Below are positions 1 through 9,545 of a DNA stretch of 29,526 bases, in pieces; position 1 is the first letter of the stretch; the number at the start of each line of letters is the position of its first letter. The notes beneath the pieces were generated by a model, which searched no databases, was not told where the DNA came from, and saw only the letters and a program-made list of their open reading frames with translations. A program made the position numbers and the translations under genes. Source of the DNA: Pinguiococcus pyrenoidosus (taxonomy: Eukaryota; Sar; Pinguiophyceae; Pinguiochrysidales; Pinguiochrysidaceae); assembly GCA_019677205.1 (NCBI GenBank), contig JAAMXY010000271.1:1-29526 (forward strand), written 5' to 3'.

Positions 1-443
1 TATCGCACACGCACACGAGTCCTTTCTCAACCAATCGCAGCTCGCGGACGCCTGGCCCGCCACAGCTGAAGATAATTTATTTCTCGATTTTGCAAATCTC
101 AGATCTTTCCGAAGCCTTGAACACGCCCGCATGTGTAAACGCTCCACGTGGTCCAGGATCAGCTGACTTCACTCCGCCATCAGCGCCACTCCGCCGCCCT
201 TCGCTGCTTCCAAAGTGGCGTCTCCGTGCCGACCGCACATCCCACAGCTCTGGTGGTCCATCGCTCGAGGCGGCGACGCGGCGTCAGGCACTTGGCCTTT
301 TGAGGCCCGAGATCCCCAACAAGATCTGCCGAGAGGTCTCTGTCCGCGGGGGCGATCCGCGTCGATCTCGCGCCGCGGGACATCGCTTCTCATGAGATCT
401 TGCTGACGGCGACTCCCAGCTAAGACACAGACGCAGGCCAAGG
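1..443. other. Upstream region of the protease gene, no gene seen
   Basis: I see no convincing coding frame here. The open frames start at non-ATG codons or overlap each other in conflicting frames, and they show no recognisable domain. A short AT-rich patch lies around 70-90. The stretch probably holds the promoter and 5' untranslated region of the protease gene, but no specific element can be supported. Confidence 0.4.
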
Positions 444-2858
444 ATGGGTCCCAGACTCGCCCTCGTTCTGCTGCTGGCGCTTCGCTTCTGTCCGTCGCAG
501 CCCTTTCCGCGTTCTCCCGTGCCCGCCAAGCGCAAGGGGTCGGCGCCAGAGAGCCGGCCAAGTGACGGGCCGTGGTCCTGGGCTCGCATCAAGAGACCTG
601 AGAAGGATTCCGCGCCTGCGGCGCCGGTGGCGGCCAAAGGGCCGCATCTTGGGCGGAATTTCGCGGAGCAATTCGGCAATTTCACGGAGAATCTGCCTTT
701 TCCGAGGGATTTCCGCATTCCCAACAACACCGGCATCGGCATTTTCTTCAGCGGCCTGGGCTCCGGCATCATCCTGACCACCACGCTGCTTCTGGCGCCG
801 TCGGTGAACATGGAATCGTCGATGCGGACGTCGTTGCTGCTGTTCCAGGACGTTCTGGCGGAGGTTGAGAGGGCCTATGTGGAAGAATTGGATCCTCAGA
901 AGCTGACCGAGACCGCCTTGCAAGCCATGCTGTCCAGCCTGGACCCGTACACCACCTTGCAGAAGTCGGACGACCTGAGGGAGCAGGTCCAAGGCCGCTA
1001 CGGCGGCGTGGGCCTCGTGATTTCCGAGCCGCTGCAGATCTCGGACGTCCAGAAAGCCAAGGCGCTGCCGACGCTGAAAACGCCGAACCAGCCGAAGACG
1101 CCCAAGGGCCCGGGCATCAAAGGCTCCGGCGCAGCGGGCACGACGAGGAGCGAGGAGAGCAGCGTGGTGGTGCTGAGCGCCTTCGAGGGCTACGCCTGGG
1201 ACGCCGGCATGCGCGTCGGGGATCGCATTCTGGCCATCGACGACGCACCGATGACTGGGCTGTCGCTGGACAGCGTGCGGGACAAGCTGCGGGGCCCTCC
1301 CGACACCAAGGTCAAGCTGAAGATTGCTAGAGATGTGATGGGCTCGGGCCCGGCTGGGAAGGAGTTCGAGATCACCTTGGATAGGAAGGCCATCCAGCTC
1401 GACGACGTCCGGATCGGCACGCTCTGGGGTAGGAGAGAGGAGGGCCTGGCCTATGTGCAGCTTTCCGGCTTCGGGGGCAGCGTCGCGTCGGATCTCGCGA
1501 AGAGCCTGATCAACCTCGAAGCGCAGGCGCCCGAGGGGCTGAAAGGCGTCATACTGGACCTGCGGGGGAATCCCGGAGGCCTCCTGAGCTCTGCCGTCGA
1601 GGTGTCCTCGCTCTTGGTGCCGAAGGGCAGCACCATCGTGACCGCGGACGGCCGCGCCTTCAACACGGTGCGCTACAAGAGCACCGCGGAGCCTCTGCGG
1701 CCGCTGGATCTGCCGCTCGTGGTGCTCGTGAACTCCGGCACCGCGTCTGCCGCGGAGATCGTCGCTGGCGCCGTCCAGGATCTCGACGCCGGGGTGGTCG
1801 TGGGGATGGGAGACGGCCGCACCTTCGGCAAGGGGTTGGTGCAGGAAGTAGAGGAGCTAGAGGATGGGAACGCCATCAAGTACACCATTGCCAAGTACTA
1901 CACGCCGTCCGGGAGGTGCATTCAGTCGGACACGTACAAGTCCGCCGTGGCCAAGGCGACGAAGAAGGATGCCGGCGACAGCACGTCCTCCTCCACGCCG
2001 ATCGTCAGCGATGTGAAGGGCGAACGGAGGCCGGCCAAGGGCTTCACGTCCACGAAGATCAAGGACCAGGACAAGCGCATCTTCAAGACACGGATTGGTC
2101 GCGACGTAAGAGACGGAGGCGGCATCGAAGCTGACGTCAAGGTCGCGAACCCGCCCCTCTCTCCCTTGACGCAGGCGCTGGTGAGCCAGGGAGCCTTCTT
2201 CGACTTCGCGTCGGAGTGGACGCGAAAGCACGAGTTTGTGTCCTTCGTCGACGCCGGGAGCAACGAGGTGCTGAAGAGCTTTGAGGAGTTTGTGAAGCGG
2301 CGGGAAAGCCAGGGACTGCTCAGGCTCGATGCCGTCGTTCCGCAGCTCGCAGATATCGAGCAGGTGCGTTTTCTCACCACACCCTTTTCACCGTCTTCAC
2401 CATCATTACTTTGCGCCAGAAAGGGACTCCGAGGCATTCGGCGCTCACTCGCTTCACGACAGGGGCTCAGCGATGCGGGCCTTCCTCAGACAGTGTCGGA
2501 GGTGCAGCGCCTGCGCTCGACTCTCCGGAAAGAGCTCACGAACGATTTCCGGAAGGAAGAGGACGAGATTCGACTTGTGCTGCAGGTGAGGGTGTTCTCT
2601 TTCCTGTTGCATTGCTCGCAGTCCCATCTTCGCCGTTTGGTGAGAAGTTGGGAGAGGAGCCAGATGAGGGCATTGCGCTGTAGGATGCCAGTGTCTAACT
2701 CGCCGGTCGGTCAGGATGCCTTGTCGTCTCGGTTTTTACCGGACAAGATGCTGTCGGTGTACAAGTTGGAGAAGGACAAGCAGTTCTTGAAGGGCCTGGA
2801 GATCCTTCGGAGCAAGAGGGCCTACGAAGCTATCTTGCAGGCGCCGAAGGCCTCGTAG
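444..2858 (+). CDS. C-terminal processing serine protease (S41, CtpA-like), probably plastid-targeted
   Basis: The model joins 444-2363, 2490-2585 and 2715-2858 (719 aa); both introns are GT-AG, phase 0, after CAG. Residues 1-20 look like an ER signal peptide. A Pro/Lys/Ser-rich leader follows, then a hydrophobic segment at about 97-120, an order typical of lumenal proteins of complex plastids. A PDZ domain spans about 185-297 and carries a 40-residue insert near 200-238. The S41 core follows, with LRGNPGG near 373, the catalytic Ser435 in SGTASAAEI and Lys463 in TFGKG; the Ser-Lys spacing is 28 rather than the usual 25. Family members trim C-termini; plant CtpA matures the D1 protein of photosystem II. 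The C-terminal part (DGGGI near 558, FFDFASEW near 590, then coiled-coil-like charged helices) is longer than in plant CtpA and recalls long bacterial members. The family is secure; plastid location is inference. Confidence 0.85.
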   Translation: MGPRLALVLLLALRFCPSQPFPRSPVPAKRKGSAPESRPSDGPWSWARIKRPEKDSAPAAPVAAKGPHLGRNFAEQFGNFTENLPFPRDFRIPNNTGIGIFFSGLGSGIILTTTLLLAPSVNMESSMRTSLLLFQDVLAEVERAYVEELDPQKLTETALQAMLSSLDPYTTLQKSDDLREQVQGRYGGVGLVISEPLQISDVQKAKALPTLKTPNQPKTPKGPGIKGSGAAGTTRSEESSVVVLSAFEGYAWDAGMRVGDRILAIDDAPMTGLSLDSVRDKLRGPPDTKVKLKIARDVMGSGPAGKEFEITLDRKAIQLDDVRIGTLWGRREEGLAYVQLSGFGGSVASDLAKSLINLEAQAPEGLKGVILDLRGNPGGLLSSAVEVSSLLVPKGSTIVTADGRAFNTVRYKSTAEPLRPLDLPLVVLVNSGTASAAEIVAGAVQDLDAGVVVGMGDGRTFGKGLVQEVEELEDGNAIKYTIAKYYTPSGRCIQSDTYKSAVAKATKKDAGDSTSSSTPIVSDVKGERRPAKGFTSTKIKDQDKRIFKTRIGRDVRDGGGIEADVKVANPPLSPLTQALVSQGAFFDFASEWTRKHEFVSFVDAGSNEVLKSFEEFVKRRESQGLLRLDAVVPQLADIEQVRFLTTPFSPSSPSLLCARKGLRGIRRSLASRQGLSDAGLPQTVSEVQRLRSTLRKELTNDFRKEEDEIRLVLQVRVFSFLLHCSQSHLRRLVRSWERSQMRALRCRMPVSNSPVGQDALSSRFLPDKMLSVYKLEKDKQFLKGLEILRSKRAYEAILQAPKAS
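2364..2489 (+). other. Intron 1 of the protease gene (stop-free, multiple of three)
   Basis: The donor GTGCGT follows GAGCAG and the acceptor is CCTCAG. The intron is 126 nt, phase 0, with no in-frame stop, so the gene would still read through if it were retained. It interrupts the run of charged helices in the C-terminal region, and the translated intron is Ser/Pro/Leu-rich, unlike both flanks. Confidence 0.7.
2586..2714 (+). other. Intron 2 of the protease gene (stop-free, multiple of three)
   Basis: The donor GTGAGG follows CTGCAG and the acceptor is GGTCAG. The intron is 129 nt and phase 0, with no in-frame stop. Removing it joins EIRLVLQ to DALSSRF, restoring a continuous charged helical segment. 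Confidence 0.65.
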
Positions 2859-3112
2859 GCTGCTGCACAGCAACAAACTTGACTGGCCTGGTGTTGATTG
2901 ACGTGAGCCGCAGCGCAGAAGGCGGGGATCTGACAAAGTGCGGCTCACGGCTTTGGGGCCTCCAAGGAGAACGGACCGAAAAGACGCCGTCCTTGGAACT
3001 GCCCAGACTGTAGAGGAAAAGGCCGGAAAGGGGGGACGGAGCAGGCTCCTGCAATTCTCCACTGCCAAAAAAAGCGCGCGTTTGCAAGGCGCAGCTGAAG
3101 GAAGTTCGTCGT

Positions 3113-4021
3113 TTACGCATCTTGATCTTGATCACCCTCTCTCTCACTCGTCTTTACCGCCGCCTTCTGTGCTTCATCCCTCTCTCCAAACCGCAACAGA
3201 GGCTGATTAGACATGGACACGCTGCGGTGCGGCGCCTTGTCGTCTCCGAAATACGTCTCTCCTGTCTGCAGGTCCAAGTAGTACCACGTCTGCTCCACTT
3301 CGTCCCAGTATCTCTCCCAGCCGTCGTCCACGTCGGCCGGCGCCACCGCCTGATCTTCCGCTTCGCCGCCCTTTCGCAGCTCCGGAGGCGCGATCCAGCT
3401 GGCCTCTCCTGTCGAGAAGTTGTACCAGTAAAAGGCCTGGGCCTCATCGTCCCAGTGCTCTTCCCATTCGGAGTCCGCCTTCGCGCGCAGCTCGTTCGCC
3501 TCCTCAGAACGCCTCTTAGGGCCCTCTCGCGGCGATTCTTCCGCCGTTTTCGCAGCTTTTTCCGACGCCAGAGGCTGACCCAAGGGCGGAGGCTCAACTT
3601 GCGGCAACGTGAGATTCAAACTGGAGCCGGCACCGCTCTTCATGCGTTGCAACACGTGCGGCGGAGGCCTTCGCAACGGTTCGGGAGGGCTCAAGGCGCC
3701 ATTTCCTCTCGTTCGAATCGGATTTCCAGCGATGGAATTCGCCTTTCGCGCGAGATACCCTCTCGCAAGCGCAGCAGAGGGGAAATCCTGCGCGGAAGCG
3801 CCTAAACGCGTTGGAGCGCTGCGTTTGCGTTCAAACTTGCTGTCCACTTCGCGGCCACCGGGCGCCAGAGGCTGCGAATCCTGCATCTGCGCGTTCTGGA
3901 GACTGTACCACACCCTATCCGCCCTTGTGTGGTACTGTGGACTCTTTTGCGGCGCTAATCGTAACGGCGCTCTCGCGTGGCGCGGTGGTCTCGGTTGGCG
4001 CGGCGGCGACCGCCGGTACAT
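3113..4021 (-). CDS. WW-domain protein with one canonical and one degenerate WW
   Basis: This is a single-exon protein of 302 aa when started at the ATG at 4021 (MYRRSPP); the frame stays open upstream but only to a GTG. The first ~180 residues are Arg/Pro/Ala/Ser-rich and probably disordered. WW1 lies at about 186-213 and has both signature tryptophans (186 and 209) and the PP following the second, as expected for a proline-motif binder. WW2 at about 235-264 keeps the first Trp and the central WYYLD strand, but the second signature Trp is Phe (TYFGDD) and the following proline is lost. The tail is charged. WW proteins act as adaptors in transcription, splicing or signalling, and nothing here picks a role. 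The gene is convergent with the protease gene and divergent from the NME7 gene. Confidence 0.75.
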   Translation of the reverse strand: MYRRSPPRQPRPPRHARAPLRLAPQKSPQYHTRADRVWYSLQNAQMQDSQPLAPGGREVDSKFERKRSAPTRLGASAQDFPSAALARGYLARKANSIAGNPIRTRGNGALSPPEPLRRPPPHVLQRMKSGAGSSLNLTLPQVEPPPLGQPLASEKAAKTAEESPREGPKRRSEEANELRAKADSEWEEHWDDEAQAFYWYNFSTGEASWIAPPELRKGGEAEDQAVAPADVDDGWERYWDEVEQTWYYLDLQTGETYFGDDKAPHRSVSMSNQPLLRFGERDEAQKAAVKTSEREGDQDQDA

Positions 4022-4423
4022 TGGCACGATTATCTCACCGCATCCATCATCAATCTTAAAATTGTCACCACCAAACTTCACATCTTGGATACTGAAATCG
4101 CACTGTAGGCGAAAGAGGTGGCGGGAAAGCCGGCGCTGCGGCGCTTTTGTGGCGCAAAAGACCTGTGGTAACAGATCTCGAGATGGTACTCCATCTTGAT
4201 AATTTCGTTTCTGTACTCCAAAGAGATATTATTATTCATCTATGCTACTGACCAAAGAATCAGGATTGCGGATTTGATTGGTTGGCAAGGGAAGCTCTCT
4301 TCTTTTCAGTACTGTATTCAGTGCGAAACGGTTCGAGTTTCCCGCGCTTTTGCGGATTCAAAACCGGAGAGAAGAGAGAAGAGAGCGCCGAATTTCGGTC
4401 GACTCTTCTTGCAGATCTGAAGA
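4022..4423. promoter_or_regulatory. Divergent intergenic region (WW gene / NME7 gene)
   Basis: The starts of two divergently transcribed genes bound this 402 bp, so it should hold both promoters. It is more AT-rich than the flanking coding DNA, especially around 4195-4300. No TATA box or other defined motif can be assigned with confidence. Confidence 0.35.
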
Positions 4424-5518
4424 ATGGCGTCCGACGAAGCGCCGCTGGCGCTGCTGTGCGACTGGCTGGACCCTCAAAGCCAGCTCACCAAGCGGTTTCT
4501 CCTATGGTTCCACGAGAGCAGCAGACAAGTCGAGATGCGCGACATTGTCAAGAACCGAGTGTTTCTCAAAAAGTCTCCTGCGCCGGAAGCGCTCCACCGA
4601 GATGATCTGGTGCGTGCTCTTGTGCTCGAAACTCGGAAATGGCACTTTGGCGTTGCTCATCTCATGATGCTTTCCCCGTGATTCGGCGTCTTTTCGTTGC
4701 GCTTTCGGACCTTTGTGCTGCAGATTTTGGGCGCGAAGATCAATGTCTACGGCCGAATGCTCAGCATCGTGGACTTTGCTGACGAGACCACGCGACGCAA
4801 GCTGCAAGGCGATGGGGAGAGGCTGGGGTTGGTCGTGCAGGAGAATCTGAAGCGGCAGATCGGCGCGATTGTCAAGGTCTGCGAGAGCTTTGGCCTTCGG
4901 ATCAGCAAGCTGCGGATGGTGAAGGAGGACGGAGAGCAGCGCATCATCGGAGAGCTCTTTGGCGCTCGCGGGGGCGTTCAGAAGGACTTGGAAGCTGCTT
5001 TGCTGCAAGGTTTCGGCGCGGGAACGGCGGTGCTCCCGGAGTATCCAGAGATCGAGGACACCGGATCCACCGCAAGCTACGACAGCACCACGTGCGCGGT
5101 GATTCTGCCTCACGTGGTGAAGCGTGGCTTTGTTGGAGACATCCTGGATGATCTGGCGTCGCAGGGCTTCGACCTCGGCGCGCTGGGAATGTTCTCCGTC
5201 GGCCAGGAAGACGCGAGGAGGTTTCTGGAGGTGTACCAAGGGGTGCTGACGGATTTCCGCCATGTCGTGGACGAGCTGTGCAGCGGCCCTTGCGTGGCAC
5301 TGGAGTTGGGCAGCGAGGATGCAGTCAAGGCCCTCCGCGAGGCCGTGGGGCCGTGGGACGTGGAGATTGCCAAGGAGATCCGGCCCCACACGCTGCGAGC
5401 CAAGTATGGCGTCGATAGCGTTAGAAAAGCCATCCACTGTACAGATCTGCCAGAGGATAGCGCCTCGGAGTGCCGCTTCTTCTTCGAGACCATGTGGCGC
5501 AGCGGTAGGCTCTCATAG
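4424..5518 (+). CDS. NME7: NME7-like protein: DM10 domain plus two NDPK modules, catalytic residues eroded
   Basis: The model joins 4424-4609 and 4724-5518 (326 aa; the human protein is 376). The intron donor is GTGCGT after GATCTG and the acceptor GTGCTGCAG, phase 0. Residues 8-90 match the DM10 domain (DWLDPQSQLTKRF, VEMRD, FLKK, GAKINVYGR, IVDFAD). The first nucleoside-diphosphate kinase module (about 95-175) keeps only its beginning (LGLVVQ, FGLRISKLRM) and then collapses, with no catalytic-His motif. The second module (about 182-320) is nearly full length, with His300 in AIHCTDLPED. However, the Lys of the usual KPH motif is Leu (ILPH, 189-192) and the Asn three residues before the active His is Lys (297). 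NME7 is a gamma-tubulin ring and ciliary doublet microtubule component, so a structural role fits. Family identity is strong; loss of kinase activity is inference. Confidence 0.85.
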
Positions 5519-5973
5519 CAGATCTCCCAAAGAACCTTAGACTTGCTCGATCCCGTCGCCTTGGCTGTCTTTTTGGGCCAGGCGCATCGACATCGAGCTG
5601 TCCGATTCGTGGTCAAAACAAGACCAAGACCGACTTGCCTTCACCAAAATTCCACGGACCACTTCCCAAAATTCCACGGACCACTTCCCAAAATTCCACG
5701 GACCATTTCCCAAAATTCCACTGACCTATTCCACTGACCGACAGACAACTTGACTTGATGACCTCAGAAGGCTCCGACTCCGAATTCGATTCCGTGAATC
5801 TTGAACCCGAAACCCCGAAACGTGTGGCTATGAATCTTCGCCAGCTATGGCTTGGTTGGCGAAAGTTTCACATTCAGATTCTCCACTGTCCGCATCGAAG
5901 CCCACGATCCTATGAATTCAAAGTGTACTTGGGGCGTTCGTTTGTCTGATTCTGCGCGCGCGACGCAGTTCAA
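5519..5973. other. Intergenic region with 22-bp tandem repeat
   Basis: Between the NME7 stop and the next ORF lie a short tandem repeat (5644-5730, listed separately) and a 63-codon frame starting at 5758 that has no recognisable domain. Otherwise I see nothing functional. Confidence 0.4.
5644..5731. repeat. 22-bp tandem repeat, about four copies
   Basis: The unit CCAAAATTCCACGGACCACT plus TC repeats with a 22-base period starting at 5644, 5666, 5688 and 5710. The first two copies are identical, the third differs at one base (CCATTTC) and the fourth decays (CACTGACC). It lies just after the NME7 stop. Confidence 0.85.
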
Positions 5974-6207
5974 ATGGCCGCACACGAGATGAGCGTTTTC
6001 GTGACCCTGGACGACATCAAGAACCTGGTGACCGTGGAGGAGTTCCAGAAGGCGCAGATGGGCGGCTTCGTGGCCTACGACGACGATTTCTGCTTTCAGG
6101 CGGAGCGAAGTCCAGAGAACGTCGCGGCGCCAGCGGCCAGTTTTGAGTCCTTGGACCACACTTTGGACAGCAACGAGGAAGAAGAGATCTTCGTCATGGA
6201 GCTGTGA
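5974..6207 (+). CDS. Small acidic protein of unknown function (77 aa)
   Basis: A short ORF begins at an ATG in a GC-rich context after an AT-richer spacer. The protein is acidic, with a hydrophobic/charged N-terminal half (VTLDDIKNLVTVEEF) that could form an amphipathic helix, an aromatic DDDF patch and a C-terminal EEEE run. There is no signal peptide, membrane segment or domain I recognise. Codon use resembles the neighbouring real genes, which is the main reason for listing it. It could be a complete small protein or one exon of a larger gene. Confidence 0.45.
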   Translation: MAAHEMSVFVTLDDIKNLVTVEEFQKAQMGGFVAYDDDFCFQAERSPENVAAPAASFESLDHTLDSNEEEEIFVMEL

Positions 6208-6790
6208 GATAGACGAGGCGGAAGAGCGCAGGTGGCGCGCGTTTGTACAAAAGTTTTGACCCCCAAATGCCTCGGAATCGGTTGGGAGACAGTTTTCCCG
6301 TTCCGCCTTTTGCTTGTAAGTTCCGGTGAGAATCCCCTCGAAGTGAAAGACACTTTCTGCACGTCGCTACGTAGCCGGTACCCCCTGAAGCCGAAGCCAA
6401 AGAAGAAAAGAAGGGACCGTTTTTGACATTCGACGGTTTTCTGCGGCTGTGAAAACGTCATTGCATCTTCAAGAGAATCTTCCGAAAGACATGCAGCTTC
6501 GAGGCGTCTTCCGCCATGCTCCTTTGCGCCGGCGCATTCCAAGGACAACTGAGAGGAGACCGACGCCACCTCCAAAAACGAAAGCATTCTTGAGGGCGGA
6601 ATCACCCTAGTTGCACCTGCCCTGACGCCAGAAGATTCACGCTTCGGGGAACATGCAAGGGAGCGCCACGTCCATGCACGACGGCATGCGCTGCTCCTCC
6701 CAATCCGAAGCGCCTCCCGGGAGACCTCTCGCCGAGCCCCGCAAGCTACTCTACCCTGTCGGGTCCCTTGGTCCTGGCCTGCGTCTCGTC
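6208..6790. other. Convergent intergenic region, nothing recognised
   Basis: This 583 bp separates the stop of the 77-aa ORF from the stop of the first acyl-CoA synthetase. Short frames exist on both strands, but none has a recognisable domain or a clear boundary. It probably contains the two 3' untranslated regions. Confidence 0.35.
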
Positions 6791-9545
6791 CTAGCGGATG
6801 GCCTTCTGCCGCAGCGGTTCCAGCACCGACGCCAACGCCTTCTGGATCGGCTTGCGGTTGAGCTTGTTGCTCGCCGTGAGCAGCTGGTTCTCCGGGGTCC
6901 ATGGGCTGTTCACCGCGGCTTCCGTCTCCGGCCCATCGCCGCTGATCAGCGCGACGGTCTGCAGCATCTCATTGACCGCCAGGCCTCCGTTGCGGCCCTC
7001 CTTCCGAAGGTCCTCGAGCACCAGGTTGACGGCGGCCTCGTCTCTGCAAAGCTCTTCGGGATCCGCATTCTCCAGGCCAGTGCCCGTCATTCTCTTGCGG
7101 ATCTCGACAAGGTCCGCCTGCACGAGCGCCACGGGGCGGTCCATCTCGCCGTCGCCGTAACACATGATGCCTCCGTTGACGGCGTTCACGAAGACCGACT
7201 TGCCGTACTCCTTCTCCATGCTCTCAATCGCGATGTACTCTCCGCCCTTGAGCTTGATCAGGTTCTTCAGGCGGTCGACAATCTTCAGCGCGCCATCCGT
7301 CGTGAAGACCGCAATGTCTCCACTGTGGAAGAAGCCCTCCGAGTCGAACTCCTGCGCCGTCTTCTCCGGCTGCTTCAGGTAGCCACTGGATACGCTCGGT
7401 CCACGAATGAGAACCTGTGCCAAGAGTGTTGCATTAGTGTACAAGGAATACGACTTGAAGGCAGGCCAGCTAGGGGCGCGCCTTGGAAAGCCGGGGAAAG
7501 CCGTGAATCGGCCACACATCACCTCGCCGCGTCCCAGAACTCGTTCGCCATAGTGCATCGTGTCGGTCGAGAGGTAGGGCTCATCGTTGCGATCCAGGAC
7601 GGAGGGGACCATTCCACCGGTCTCGGCGCCCTCCTCGTCCTTCTCCGGCTCTGTGCAGTTGCGCAGCATGATCTCGACGCTGGCCACCGGCGGGCCCACG
7701 ACCAGGTTGCGGGGGTCGGACGGATACTGGACCGTTCCCGCGCAAGTCGTCTCGGTCAGGGCATAGCCCTGGCGTTATCAAAGAGTAATCCTCACGTTAA
7801 CGTGCGCGCACAAGAGGCGAAGCTTTTTCGTGTGGCTGCGGCTGCGCTGCGGCTGCGGCGGTCTTACCTGGATGAGCGGCGTAGCAAACGCGACGCGAAT
7901 GAAGGTCTGCACCTCGGAAGAAATGGGACCGCCACCGGTGATGAACAGCTTCGAGCGTCCGCCCAGCAGGGTCTTGAAGCGCTTGACGAAGAGAATGGCA
8001 TTGAAAAGGGGCGTGTCCATGTTGTGGTTGACCATGAAATTGCGGTAGCTAAAGGCCAGCTGGAAGAGGCCCCGGACCAGGCCGCTCTTCTTCGCCAGGC
8101 CGTCCTCCACGCCTTTCTTGAGGATGTCCCAGATCTTCGGAACAGCGGCCATGCAAGTGGGCCGGAACTCCTGGATGCCTCCCGGTGGCGTCGTGTCCGC
8201 GGTGTACTTCTCAGCCGCCTGGGTGACAATCGTGCCGTCATCGAGCTGACGGACGGCGCCCTTGGAGGAGATGGTCTTTGGGTCGCAAAATCCAAGCCGA
8301 GCCCCGAAGCAGATCATGGAGAACTCCGCACACAGCTCTAGAATGTGCGCGGCCGGCAAGTACGCAAGATAGGTTTCCTGCCCCGCGACCATGACCCCGG
8401 AGCTGGAGATGTAGTGCAGCAGCGCGGCAACGCTGGCGCAGATGTTGCGCTGCCGGATCATGACGCCCTTGGGCTTGCCCGTGCTACCGCTGGTGTACAT
8501 GATGACGGCCATGTTCTCCGGCTTCGGCTTGCGCAGCGCGACGGGCTGGCTGCGGCCCAGCTCCACGACCTCGTCCATGCTCAGGACGGTGATTCCGCCG
8601 CCTTCGACCTTGGGCGGCGTGGCAGCCTCCTCCGCGGTGACGTAGTTGGTCGAGTAGACGATATGCGTGAGCATGGGCATCCGGCCCGCGTTCTCCGCGA
8701 TCTTGGCCACGTTCTCGTAGTTGCAGAAGATGACCTTGACGTTGCACTCCTCCGCCGCGTCCGCCACGCTGGAGATCCCGAGCGTCGAGTAGCTGGTTGC
8801 GCACGCGAGGCTCTGGGTCATCGCGCCGATCATCGCCGTGATCCAGTCCGCGCAGGTGTTCTCGAAGATAAGCAGCGTGTGCGGGTCGGTCGTCTCCTCG
8901 TAGCGGGTGCCGCCGTTCTGTCCCTCCTGCGGGGGTAGCGGCACCATGCCCAGGTTGATGAGGCCGGCGCCGAACGCGAGCGCCCGCTCTTGAACTTGGC
9001 TGTACGTCTTCCACGTCGTCGCGCCAAAGCGCTTGAGAGAGTACTTGCTTCCCTCCTTCTTGTACGTGCCAAGATACTCGCGGGTGCCCAGGCACTCCTG
9101 GTCCGCATACATCTCAAACGCGCGAAGAACGCAGTCGATGCCGGTCTCGCAGTCGCTCTTTTGTTTCGCGGGAGAAAACGAACGGAATGCAAAAGAAGGA
9201 GGAAGATCAGCATGAGCACCACTTGCGCTTGCAGAGGGCCACAAGACCCACGCGCACGCTGCTCTTTCGTACCCATGCCGTGCTTCGAAGCGCCGTTTGC
9301 GTCGCTTCCAAGCGCTTCGCCTTCCCGACGTCCACCACCCGATAGCTGCTGGAGAAGGTCAGCATGAGCGTCTTCACCAGCCCCTTGCCCACGAAGGAGG
9401 TCAGGAGCCAGATGATGAAGTCCAGGAAGATGAGGATCCATGCGATGGGGTTGAAGAACACGCAGGCCGGACAGGTCGTGGAGGCCTTGAACGGCATGGG
9501 AGTCGCCGGCGGCGCCTTGCTCCCCTGAAGAGGCGCGCTCGACAT
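6791..9545 (-). CDS. Long-chain acyl-CoA synthetase 1 (AMP-forming, membrane-anchored)
   Basis: The model on the minus strand joins 9545-9273, 9157-7868, 7768-7523 and 7414-6791 (810 aa); all introns are GT-AG and phase 0 (115, 99 and 108 nt). The enzyme activates long-chain fatty acids with ATP to acyl-CoA. A hydrophobic anchor lies at about 27-53. The AMP-binding P-loop YTSGSTGKPKG lies near 312-322, followed by YLPAAHILE, ITGGGPIS, and GYALTET right after the second splice junction. GRGEV-LIRG spans the third junction, with the motif HSGDIAVF...DGALKIVDR and lysine-rich NLIKLKGGEY toward the C-terminus. The third intron has no in-frame stop, but it breaks the conserved GRGE/(V/I)xxRG strand, so splicing is needed. 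The first junction is the least certain. Likely located at ER or plastid envelope membranes by family habit. It is divergent in sequence from the second synthetase in this window. Confidence 0.87.

Noticed and set aside
3713-3724. GTTCGAATC, similar to a tRNA T-loop
   Set aside because: The flanking bases do not form a T-stem, there is no A-box at the right distance, and it lies inside the WW-protein coding sequence.
5758-5949. 63-codon frame upstream of the small acidic ORF
   Set aside because: No recognisable features; it could be an upstream ORF by chance.
6653-8341. 562-codon plus-strand frame across the first acyl-CoA synthetase
   Set aside because: It is a mirror of the synthetase exons, rich in Arg/His/Ala with no recognisable domain, and it crosses the synthetase introns without any splice logic.
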